From Paracyclopina nana (taxonomy: Eukaryota; Arthropoda; Copepoda; Cyclopoida; Cyclopettidae): 64,000 nucleotides of DNA. Positions 12,490 through 22,404 of the stretch are shown here, piece by piece. The position numbers and the translations under genes were made by a program. How positions within the stretch are numbered: the first letter of the stretch is position 1; every line of letters begins with the position of its first letter. The DNA lies in contig JAGUCH010000001.1 of the NCBI GenBank assembly GCA_019096065.1, positions 15,376,001 through 15,440,000 on the forward strand, written 5' to 3'. The notes under the pieces were generated by a model. The model was not told the origin of the DNA and did not search any database. It was given only the letters and a program-made list of their open reading frames with translations.

Positions 12490-14325
12490 AGTCAATTTTC
12501 ATAGCTCAAAAATATAGTTGCCAAAAAATATGCTAGCTTCAGTTAGTTTTTTCACTAGGAGACTAGCCTGGTCAAAACTAGATGAAACAAAGGCCAAAGT
12601 TTGGCCTTAGTTAAAAAATGCAATTTTGCTCAGGCAATTATTCACGTTACGCGAGTTTCGCTCCTAGCTCAAAAATAGTTGCCAAAAAATATGCTAGTTT
12701 CAGTTCTTATTTTGACACTAGGAGACTAGCCTTGTCAAAACTAGATAAAACAAAGGCCAAAGTTTGGCCTTTGTCAAAAAATGCAATTTTGCTCAGGCAA
12801 TTATTCACGTTACGCGAGTTTCGCTACTAGCTCAAAAAAAGTTGCCAAAAAATATGCTAGCTTCAGTTAGTTTTTTCACTAGGAGACCAGTCATGTCAAA
12901 ACTAGATGAAACAAAGGCCAAAGTTTGGCCTTTGTCAAAAAATGCAATTTTGCTCAGGCAATTATTCACGTTACGCGAGTTTCGCTCCTAGCTCAAAAAG
13001 TTGCCAAAAAATATGCTAGTTTCAGTTCTTATTTTGCACTAGGTGACCAGTCATGTCAAAACTAGATGAAACAAAGGCCAAAGTTTGGCCTTTGTTAAAA
13101 AATGCAATTTTGCTCAGGCAATTATTCACGTAACGCGAGATTCGCTACTAGCTCAAAAAAAGTTGCCAAAAAACATGCTAACTTCAGTTAGTTTTTTCAC
13201 TAGGAGACTAGCCTGGTCAAAACTAGATGAAACAAAGGCCAAAGTTTGGCCTTAGTTAAAAAATGCAATTTTGCTCAGGCAATTATTCACGTTACGCGAG
13301 TTTCGCTCCTAGCTCAAAAATAGTTGCCAAAAAATATGCTAATTTCAGTTAGTTTTAGCACTAGGAGACTTGTCTGGTCAAAACTAGGTGAAAGAAAGAC
13401 CAAAGTTTGGCCTTTTTCAAAAATTCAATTTTGCTCACGCAATTATTCACGTTACGCGAGTTTCGCTCCTAGCACGAAAAAGTTGCCAAAAAATATGCTA
13501 ATTTCAGTTAGTTTTGGCACTAGGAGACTTGTCTGGTCAAAACTAGGTGAAAGAAAGACCAAAGTTTGGCCTTTGACAAAAATTCAATTTTGCTCTGCCA
13601 ATTATTCACGTTATGCGAGTTTCGCTCCTAGCACGAAAAAGTTGCCAAAAAATATGCTAGTTTCAGTTCTTATTTTGCACTAGGTGACCAGTCATGTCAA
13701 AACTAGATGAAACAAAGGCCAAAGTTTGGCCTTTGTTAAAAAATGCAATTTTGCTCAGGCAATTATTCACGTAACGCGAGATTCGCTACTAGCTCAAAAA
13801 AAGTTGCCAAAAAACATGCTAACTTCAGTTAGTTTTTTCACTAGGAGACTAGCCTGGTCAAAACTAGATGAAACAAAGGCCAAAGTTCGGCCTTAGTTAA
13901 AAAATGCAATTTTGCTCAGGCAATTATTCATGTTACGCGAGTTTCGCTCCTAGCTTAAAAAATGTTCAAAAAACATGCTAGTTTCAGTTCTTATTTTGAC
14001 ACTAGGAGACTAGCCTTGTCAAAACTAGATGAAACAAAGGCCAAAGTTCGGCCTTAGTTAAAAAATGCAATTTTGCTCAGGCAATTATTCACGTTACGCG
14101 AGTTTCGCTCCTAGCTCAAAAAGTTGCCAAAAAATATGCTAGTTTCAGTTCTTATTTTGCACTAGGTGACCAGTCATGTCAAAACTAGATGAAACAAAGG
14201 CCAAAGTTTGGCCTTTGTCAAAAAATGCAATTTTGCTCAGGCAATTGTTCACGTTACGCGATTTTCGCTCCTAGCTCAAAAAGTTGCCAAAAAATATGCT
14301 AGATTCAGTTAGTTTTTTCGGGTGC
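12490..14325 (+). repeat. ~160-bp tandem repeat array, about 12 copies
   Basis: The landmark TGCTAG or TGCTAA recurs at 12,531, 12,692, 12,855, 13,014 and so on to 14,297, a spacing of 159-163 bp. Each unit carries TCAGTT, CACTAGG followed by GA, TCAAAACTAGATGAAACAAA, a short palindrome GGCCAAAGTTTGGCC, ATGCAATTTTGCTC and ATTATTCACGT. Neighbouring units alternate in sub-type (AGTTTTTTCAC against CTTATTTTGCAC), which suggests dimer amplification. The short open frames inside are by-products. Confidence 0.9.
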
Positions 14326-14329
14326 CGTC

Positions 14330-14700
14330 ACTAAGGCCTAAAATCAGGTGGGTTTTAGGATCTAAAATCAAAGTGGGTTTTACGATCTAACAAATTGGGT
14401 TTTAAAGCCTACAGATTTGGCATCAGGGTACTAATGCTCTGTTCATCTACAGACTCCTTAAGGAATCGGAACGCGAAATTCCTTTGGGCAAAGGAGTTCT
14501 CAGTACATAAACTAGCTGCGTAGAGTTGTCATTATGCATGGATTTGTCATAATGCATTCCTTAAGGAACGGTAGATGAACAGTATATAAGATCTAAGTGG
14601 AAAAATCAAATAAAGTTCATCATGGGTTTTAATATCTAAAGGCCTAGGTTTTATGATCTAACAGCGTGGGTTTTAAGATCTATTGCATCAGAACAAAAAA
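14330..14700 (+). repeat. Short GGGTTTTAnGATCTA repeats split by a MITE
   Basis: Degenerate units of about 25 bp (GTGGGTTTTA followed by NGATCTA) occur on both sides of the MITE at 14,439-14,582. The MITE therefore inserted into this repeat after it formed. Confidence 0.55.
14439..14582 (-). mobile_element. 144-bp MITE, copy 2
   Basis: Inverted copy of 4,623-4,766, starting CTGTTCATCTAC and ending GTAGATGAACAG, nearly identical inside and of the same length. It sits in the centre of the giant element. Confidence 0.8.
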
Positions 14701-14954
14701 AAGTATTCTCAAAACCATGTTGCCAACTAGGAGACTATCCTGGTCTAAACTAGATGAAACAAAGGCCAAAGTTTGGCCTTTGTCCAAAAATGCTGCTGAT
14801 GTACAACGCGTTGGCGTGTCAGCTCAGCGGTCAACTGAACATTGCTAAAATGAACCGAACTTGGCTGGAACAAGCTGGACTTAACTGATCAAGTAAGGTT
14901 GCTGTTTTAGCAACGTAAATTGACTAAAAATTCGAATATGGGATCGCCCTAATA

Positions 14955-15215
14955 GCGCGCGCGGACTTTATTATAGGCCGTTGACCTCTGCGCCACTGAG
15001 CCACTGCGCCACATGAAGTTTCAAATAAAAATTGCCATTCACATGCCCGCACCAATAGCGCGCGCGGACTTTATTATAGGCCGTTCACCTCTGCGCCACT
15101 GAGCCACTGCGCCACATGAAGTTTCAAAGAAAAAAATGGCATTCACATGCCCACCAATAGCGAGCGCGGACTTTATTATGGGCCGTTGACCTCTGCGCCA
15201 CTGAGCCATTACCGC
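14955..15215 (-). repeat. tRNA-like tandem repeat, three inverted copies
   Basis: Reverse-complement copies of the 12,059-12,480 units: GCGCCACTGAGCCACTGCGC recurs at intervals of about 105 bp. They are in opposite orientation to the first cluster and so form another layer of the mirrored arrangement. Confidence 0.7.
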
Positions 15216-15356
15216 TAAATAGCAGCCTAACTGCTGAGTTTTACGGAGACAAGGAGCTGAGTTATCTTGTTTACTAAGTAATAAAAAGTGTTCAGTTTGA
15301 TTTCCCATTTCCAAAACTGTGAATAGTTCCAAAATCGGAGCATTTTTCGAATTTTG

Positions 15357-15415
15357 GCTAGTTCTTAACGAAAAACTCTATAAAAGCTCTATAGAGCTTT
15401 TCGTTAAGAACTAGC
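15357..15415. repeat. Short perfect-arm hairpin, 59 bp
   Basis: GCTAGTTCTTAACGAAAA at the left is mirrored by TTTTCGTTAAGAACTAGC at the right, with a loop containing GCTCTATAGAGC, itself a palindrome. It is too small to classify. Confidence 0.8.
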
Positions 15416-15599
15416 GCAAGTAAAAGTGGAGATATCAAGTTTGCAATGAAATGAAAGTAGTTTCTGCTGAGTTCCATAGCTGTAAACAGTTTTAAAATCG
15501 GAGAAATACAAGCAGAGATAGCGCTAAGCGCTCAGCAGTACAGAACTTCGAAAACGAAAATGCGCTGAGGGACTTTGAGTACTAATAAAAGTAATAGAG

Positions 15600-16515
15600 A
15601 ATGTCACAAGACCCAAGACGAATTCAAGTTCTGAAAATGGGGTCAAATGGGAGGCTGAATAACTCCGCTGCTGAGCGTTTTTGTGTCAAAATGTCAGTAG
15701 TGGCTGATAATTTGAGGCATTTAGACTCTAAATGTGAGGCAAAGTCAAACTTTGACTCATGTTTGACTAAGCGAGAGCCAAAACTTGCGCATTGCGTATT
15801 GCTGCTAATAAACTAGTAAGAAAATACAAAATTCTGGACTAAGTCAAATTTGAGTCAAAATGTCAGTAGTGGCTGATTAGTTGAGGCATTTAGACCCTAA
15901 ATGTGAGGCAAAATCAAACTTTGACTCATTTTTGACAATTCGAGAGCCAAAACTTGCGCATCGCGTAATGCTGCTAATAAACTACTAAGAAAATACGAAA
16001 TTCTGGACTAAGTCAAATTTGAGTCAAAATGTCAGTAGTGGCTGATTAGTTGAGGCATTTGGACCCTAAATGTGAGGCAAAATCAAACTTTGACTCATTT
16101 TTGACAATTCGAGAGCCAAAACTTGCGCATTGCGTATTGCTGCTAATAAACTACTAAGAAAATACGAAATTCTGGACTAAGTCAAATTTGAGTCAAAATG
16201 TCAGTAGTGGCCGATTAGTTGAGGCATTTGGACCCTAAATGTGTGGCAAAATCAAACTTTGACAAATTTTTGACAATTCGAGAGCCAAAACTTGCGCATC
16301 GCGTAATGCTGCTAATAAACTAGTAAGAAAATACGAAATTCTGGACTAAGTCAAATTTGAGTCAAAATGTCAGTAGTGGCTGATTAGTTGAGGCATTTGG
16401 ACCCTAAATGTGTGGCAAAATCAAACTTTGACTCATTTTTGACAATTCGAGAGCCAAAACTTGCGCATCGCGTAATGCTGCTAATAAACTAGTAAGAAAA
16501 TACGAAATTATGGAT
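15600..16515 (+). repeat. ~169-bp tandem repeat array, about five copies
   Basis: ATGTCAGTAGTGG recurs at 15,691, 15,860, 16,029, 16,199 and 16,367, a period of 168-170 bp. Each unit also contains GTTTGACTmA-like and TGACTCATTTTTGACA motifs, AATTCGAGAGCCAAAACTTG and GCTAATAAACTA. The later copies are more alike than the first. It is unrelated in sequence to the ~160-bp family. Confidence 0.9.
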
Positions 16516-16639
16516 TAGGTCAATTTTGTCAAGGTCAATTCAAATAAGCAGCTCAAAATTGGTCTTCAAATGAGAATTCCACAATTTGACGGAATTTCTT
16601 GTGAGAGCAAAAACGGCTTTTTTGTCTACTGTGCTGAGC

Positions 16640-16973
16640 GAAAATCACGTAACGTGAATAATTGCTAGAGCAAAATTGCATTTTTTGACAAAGGCCAAAC
16701 TTTAGCCTTTCTATCGCATAGCTTTGACCAGACTAGTCTCCTAGTGTCAAAACTAACTGAAACTAGTATATTTTTTGGAAACTTTTTTGAGCTAGGAGCG
16801 GAATTCGCGTAACGTGAATAATAGCCAAAGCGAAATTGCATTTTTGACAAAGGCCAAAGTTTGGTCTTTTTTTCACCTAGTCTTGACAACACTAGTCTCC
16901 TAGTGCAAAATGCTAACTGAAAACTAGCATGTTTTTTGGCAACTTGCATGTTTTTTGGCAACTTTTAGAGCTA
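16640..16973 (-). repeat. ~160-bp repeat, two inverted copies
   Basis: Reverse-complement copies of the ~160-bp family (CACGTAACGTGAATAAT, TTTTTGACAAAGGCCAAA, AGTCTCCTAGTG). They directly precede the right minisatellite and mirror the two copies at 11,450-11,760. Confidence 0.85.
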
Positions 16974-19900
16974 GTGAGGTTGGTGAGGTGAGTGAGGTTG
17001 ATGAGGTGGGTGAGGTGAGTGAGGTTGATGAGGTGAGTGAGGTTGGTGAGGTGATTGAGGTTGATGAGGTGGGTGAGGTGAGTGAGGTTGGTGAGGTGAG
17101 TGAGGTGAGTGAGGTTGATGAGGTGGGTGAGGTGAGTGAGGTTGGTGAGGTTGATGAGGTGAGTGAGGTTGATGAGGTGGGTGAGGTGAGTGAGGTTGGT
17201 GAGGCGAGTGAGGTGAGTGAGGTTGATGAGGCGAGTGAGGTGAGTGAGGTTGGTGAGGTGAGTGAGGTTGATGAGGTGGGTGAGGTGAGTGAGGTTGATG
17301 AGGCGAGTAAGGTGAGTGAGGTGAGTGAGGTGAGTGAGGTTGGTGAGGTGAGTGAGGTTGATGAGGCGAGTGAGGTGAGTGAGGTTGATGAGGTGGGTGA
17401 GGTGAGTGAGGTTGGTGAGGTTGATGAGGTGAGTGAGGTTGATGAGGTGGGTGAGGTGAGTGAGGCTATGGTGGAAGAGTTGGTGAGGTGAGTGAGGTTG
17501 ATGAGGCGAGTGAGGTGAGTGAGGTTGATGAGGCGAGTGAGGTGGGTGAGGTTGATGAGGTGGGTGAGGTTGGTGAGGTGGGTGAGGATTGTGAGGTGGG
17601 TGAGGTTGATGAGGCGAGTGAGGTGAGTGAGGTGAGTGAGGTTGGTGAGGTGAGTGAGGTTGATGAGGCGAGTGAGGTGAGTGAGGTTGATGAGGTGGGT
17701 GAGGTGAGTGAGGTTGGTGAGGTTGGTGAGGTGAGTGAGGTTGATGAGGTGAGTGAGGTGAGTGAGGTGAGTGAGTTGAGTGAGGTGAGTGAGGTTGGTG
17801 AGGTGGTGAGTGGTGAGGTGAGGTGAGTGAGGTGAGTGAGAGTGAGTGAGGTGAGTGAGGTTGTGTGTGGTGTGTGAGGTTGGTGAGGTTGGTGAGGTGA
17901 GTGAGGTTGATGAGGCGAGTGAGGTGAGTGAGGTTGATGAGGCGAGTGAGGTGAGTGAGGTTGGTGAGGTGAGTGAGGTTGATGAGGTGGGTGAGGTGAG
18001 TGAGGTTGATGAGGCGAGTGAGGTGAGTGAGGTGAGTGAGGTGAGTGAGGTTGGTGAGGTGAGTGAGGTTGATGAGGCGAGTGAGGTGAGTGAGGTGAGT
18101 GAGGTGGGTGAGGTGGGTGAGGTGGGTGAGGTGAGTGAGGTTGGTGAGGTGAGTGAGGTGAGTGAGGTTGATGAGGTGGGTGAGGTGAGTGAGGTTGGTG
18201 AGGTTGATGAGGTGAGTGAGGTTGATGAGGTGGGTGAGGTGAGTGAGGTTGGTGAGGCGAGTGAGGTGAGTGAGGTTGATGAGGCGAGTGAGGTGAGTGA
18301 GGTTGGTGAGGTGAGTGAGGTTGATGAGGTGAGGTGGTGAGGTTGATGAGGAGTGAGGTGAGGTGAGTGAGGTTGATGAGGCGAGTGAGGTGAGTGAGGT
18401 GAGTGAGGTGGTTGAGGTGGGTGAGGTGAGTGAGGTTGGTGAGGTTGATGAGGTGAGTGAGGTTGATGAGGTGGGTGAGGTGAGTGAGGTTGGTGAGGTG
18501 AGTGAGGTTGATGAGGCGAGTGAGGTGAGTGAGGTTGATGAGGCGAGTGAGGTGAGTGAGGTTGGTGAGGTGAGTGAGGTTGATGAGGTGGGTGAGGTGA
18601 GTGAGGTTGATGAGGCGAGTGAGGTGAGTGAGGTGAGTGAGGTTGGTGAGGTGAGTGAGGTTGATGAGGCGAGTGAGGTGAGTGAGGTTGATGAGGTGGG
18701 TGAGGTTGGTGAGGTGGGTGAGGTTGGTGAGGTTGGTGAGGTGGGTGAGGTTGGTGAGGTGAGTGAGGTGAGTGAGGTTGGTGAGGTGAGTGAGGTTGAT
18801 GAGGCGAGTGAGGTGAGTGAGGTTGATGAGGTGGGTGAGGTGAGTGAGGTTGGTGAGGTTGATGAGGTGAGTGAGGTTGATGAGGTGAGTGAGGTGAGTG
18901 AGGTGAGTGAGGTGAGTGAGGTGAGTGAGGTTGATGAGGTGAGTGAGGTGAGTGAGGTGGGTGAGGTGAGTGAGGTGAGTGAGGTGAGTGAGGTTGATGA
19001 GGTGGGTGAGGTGAGTGAGGTTGGTGAGGTGAGTGAGGTGAGTGAGGTGGGTGAGGTGAGTGAGGTGGGTGAGGTGAGTGAGGTGAGTGAGGTGGGTGAG
19101 GCGAGTGAGGTGAGTGAGGTTGGTGAGGTGAGTGAGGTTGATGAGGTGGGTGAGGTGAGTGAGGTTGATGAGGCGAGTGAGGTGAGTGAGGTGAGTGAGG
19201 TGAGTGAGGTTGGTGAGGTGAGTGAGGTTGGTGAGGCGAGTGAGGTGAGTGAGGTGGGTGAGGTTGGTGAGGTGAGTGAGGTTGGTGAGGTTGATGAGGC
19301 GAGTGAGGTGAGTGAGGCTGATGAGGCGAGTGAGGTGAGTGAGGTTGATGAGGTGAGTGAGGTTGATGGGGTGAGGATTGTGTGGTGGGTGAGGAATGTG
19401 AGGTGGGTGAGGATGGTGAGGTGGGTCAGTATTGTGAGGTGGGTGAGGATTGTGAGGTGGGTGAGGATTGTGAGGTGAGTGAGGTTGATGAGGCGAGTGA
19501 GGTGAGGTGAGTGAGGGTGGTGAGGGGGGTGAGGTGAGTGAGGTTGATGAGGCGAGTGAGGTGAGTGAGGTGGGTGAGGTGAGTGAGGTTGGTGAGGTGA
19601 GTGAGGTTGGTGAGGCGAGTGAGGTGAGTGAGGTTGATGAGGTGGGTGAGGTGAGTGAGGTTGGTGAGGTTGGTGAGGTGAGTGAGGTTGATGAGGTGGG
19701 TGAGGTGAGTGAGGTTGGTGAGGTGAGTGAGGTTGATGAGGCGAGTGAGGTGAGTGAGGTTGATGAGGCGAGTGAGGTGAGTGAGGTTGGTGAGGTGAGT
19801 GAGGTTGATGAGGTGGGTGAGGTGAGTGAGGTTGATGAGGCGAGTGAGGTGAGTTAGGTGAGTGAGGTGAGTGAGGTTGGTGAGGTTGATGAGGTGAGTG

Positions 19901-22109
19901 AGGTTGATGAGGTGGGTGAGGTGAGTGAGGTTGATGAGGCGAGTGAGGTGAGTGAGGTTGATGAGGCGAGTGAGGTGAGTGAGGTTGATGAGGCGAGTGA
20001 GGTGAGTGAGGTTGGTGAGGTGAGTGAGGTTGATGAGGTGGGGGAGGTGAGTGAGGTTGATGAGGCGAGTGAGGTGAGTGAGGTGAGTGAGGTGAGTGAG
20101 GTTGGTGAGGTGAGTGAGGTTGATGAGGCGAGTGAGGTGAGTGAGGTTGATGAGGTGGGTGAGGTGAGTGAGGTTGGTGAGGTTGATGAGGTGAGTGAGG
20201 TTGATGAGGTGAGTGAGGTGAGTGAGGTGAGTGAGGTGAGTGAGGTTGATGAGGTGAGTGAGGTGAGTGAGGTGGGTGAGGTGAGTGAGGTGAGTGAGGT
20301 GAGTGAGGTTGATGAGGTGGGTGAGGTGAGTGAGGTTGGTGAGGTGAGTGAGGTGAGTGAGGTTGGTGAGGTGAGTGAGGTTGATGAGGCGAGTGAGGTG
20401 AGTGAGGTTGATGAGGCGAGTGAGGTGAGTGAGGTGGGTGAGGTGAGTGAGGTGGGTGAGGTGGGTGAGGTGAGTGAGGTGGGTGAGGCGAGGGAGGTGA
20501 GTGAGGTGAGTGAGGTGAGTGAGGTTGGTGAGGTGAGTGAGGTTGATGAGGCGAGTGAGGTGAGTGAGGCTGATGAGGTTGGTGAGGTGAGTGAGGTTGG
20601 TGAGGTTGATGAGGCGAGTGAGGTGAGTGAGGCTGATGAGGCGAGTGAGGTGAGTGAGGTTGATGAGGTGAGTGAGGTTGATGGGGTGAGGATTGTGTGG
20701 TGGGTGAGGAATGTGAGGTGGGTGAGGATGGTGAGGTGGGTCAGTATTGTGAGGTGGGTGAGGATTGTGAGGTGGGTGAGGATTGTGAGGTGAGTGAGGT
20801 TGATGAGGCGAGTGAGGTGAGGTGAGTGAGGTTGATGAGGTGGGTGAGGTGAGTGAGGTTGATGAGGCGAGTGAGGTGAGTGAGGTGAGTGAGGTGAGTG
20901 AGGTTGGTGAGGTGAGTGAGGTTGATGAGGCGAGTGAGGTGAGTGAGGTTGATGAGGTGGGTGAGGTGAGTGAGGTTGGTGAGGTTGATGAGGTGAGTGA
21001 GGTTGATGAGGTGGGTGAGGTGGGTGAGGTTGGTGAGGTGAGTGAGGTTGATGAGGCGAGTGAGGTGAGTGAGGTTGGTGAGGCGAGTGAGGTGAGTGAG
21101 GTTGGTGAGGTGAGTGAGGTTGATGAGGTGGGTGAGGTGAGTGAGGTTGATGAGGCGAGTGAGGTGAGTTAGGTGAGTGAGGTGAGTGAGGTTGGTGAGG
21201 TTGATGAGGTGAGTGAGGTTGATGAGGTGGGTGAGGTGAGTGAGGTTGATGAGGCGAGTGAGGTGAGTGAGGTTGATGAGGCGAGTGAGGTGAGTGAGGT
21301 TGATGAGGCGAGTGAGGTGAGTGAGGTTGGTGAGGTGAGTGAGGTTGATGAGGTGGGGGAGGTGAGTGAGGTTGATGAGGCGAGTGAGGTGAGTGAGGTG
21401 AGTGAGGTGAGTGAGGTTGGTGAGGTGAGTGAGGTTGATGAGGCGAGTGAGGTGAGTGAGGTTGATGAGGTGGGTGAGGTGAGTGAGGTTGGTGAGGTTG
21501 ATGAGGTGAGTGAGGTTGATGAGGTGAGTGAGTTGAGTGAGGTGAGTGAGGTGAGTGAGGTTGATGAGGTGAGTGAGGTGAGTGAGGTGGGTGAGGTGAG
21601 TGAGGTGAGTGAGGTGAGTGAGGTTGATGAGGTGGGTGAGGTGAGTGAGGTTGGTGAGGTGAGTGAGGTGAGTGAGGTTGGTGAGGTGAGTGAGGTTGAT
21701 GAGGCGAGTGAGGTGAGTGAGGTTGATGAGGCGAGTGAGGTGAGTGAGGTTGGTGAGGTGAGTGAGGTTGATGAGGTGGGTGAGGTGAGTGAGGTTGATG
21801 AGGCGAGTGAGGTGAGTGAGGTGAGTGAGGTTGGTGAGGTGAGTGAGGTTGATGAGGCGAGTGAGGTGAGTGAGGCTGATGAGGTTGGTGAGGTGAGTGA
21901 GGTTGGTGAGGTTGATGAGGCGAGTGAGGTGAGTGAGGCTGATGAGGCGAGTGAGGTGAGTGAGGTTGATGAGGTGAGTGAGGTTGATGGGGTGAGGATT
22001 GTGTGGTGGGTGAGGAATGTGAGGTGGGTGAGGATGGTGAGGTGGGTCAGTATTGTGAGGTGGGTGAGGATTGTGAGGTGGGTGAGGATTGTGAGGTGAG
22101 TGAGGTTGA
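16974..22109 (+). repeat. 9-bp minisatellite array, right (G-rich strand is plus)
   Basis: About 570 units of the same 9-bp family as the left array, in inverted orientation. It contains more irregular units than the left array: register shifts near 17,470-17,500, 17,800-17,880 and 18,330-18,360, and TAG-creating units near 19,854 and 21,169. A higher-order repeat of about 1.31 kb occurs within it (listed separately). Confidence 0.95.
19366..22100 (+). repeat. Higher-order repeat of ~1.31 kb within the right array
   Basis: A distinctive block beginning ATGGGGTGAGGATTGTGTGG, followed by GAATGTGAGG, GATGGTGAGG and GTCAGTATTGTGAGG, occurs three times, starting at 19,366, 20,681 and 21,987. Spacings are 1,315 and 1,306 bp. 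The third copy abuts the right terminal inverted repeat. This suggests the array grew by amplifying its terminal 1.3-kb segment. Confidence 0.85.
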
Positions 22110-22217
22110 TGTGCATTGTGTGATTTTGGGATTTCTGTGCGTTTCAATGGTTAATGAGGCTGGTGTGTGCATTGTGTGATTTCGGGATTTCTGTGCGCTG
22201 GTTATCTGGCCACTGCC
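22110..22217 (-). repeat. Right terminal inverted repeat, unique part
   Basis: Exact inverted copy of 8,382-8,490, including the same internal duplication. Perfect identity between ends nearly 14 kb apart points to a young insertion or to correction between the ends. Confidence 0.85.
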
Positions 22218-22225
22218 CATAGGGC
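22218..22225 (+). repeat. Target-site duplication, right copy
   Basis: CATAGGGC follows the right terminal inverted repeat directly and is identical to 8,374-8,381. Confidence 0.8.
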
Positions 22226-22404
22226 GTCGCCATTGATCAATGACTGATCAATATTGTCAAGAATGTGAAAGGAATTCAATTAATGCGAAGCAATATTGGA
22301 AAGCATGCCATCACACTAGCACAACAGCTCAATCAATACGCCCATGCAATAGAAATATCGAAGAAAGTGAAAAGTAAGGTGAAAAAGTGAAATGTTCACC
22401 GTTC

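Larger units (their letters stand above)
8382..22217. mobile_element. Giant foldback-type DNA transposon, 13.8 kb, non-autonomous
   Basis: The element is bounded by an exact 8-bp direct repeat, CATAGGGC, at 8,374-8,381 and 22,218-22,225. Its ends are perfect inverted repeats beginning GGCAGTGGCCAGATAACCAG. After about 110 bp of unique terminal sequence both ends run into arrays of a 9-bp minisatellite in opposite orientation: 8,491-11,444 (C-rich on +) and 16,974-22,109 (G-rich on +). The 5.5-kb centre contains ~160-bp tandem repeats, tRNA-like ~105-bp repeats, ~169-bp repeats, hairpins and one MITE. No transposase frame was found. Long terminal inverted repeats built of short tandem repeats are the hallmark of Foldback (FB) elements; an 8-bp duplication and a CAGTGG-type end are typical of hAT elements. 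The structure and duplication are seen directly; the mobile origin is inferred from them. Confidence 0.8.

Noticed and set aside
8491..22109. CRISPR-like or telomeric interpretation of the arrays
   Set aside because: There are no unique spacers, the unit is 9 bp and continuous, and it is not the arthropod telomere unit TTAGG.
16955..22147. Chain of long frames with the same repeat peptides on plus and THL/TSLTS repeats on minus
   Set aside because: Same minisatellite artefact, interrupted by register shifts and by TAG units.
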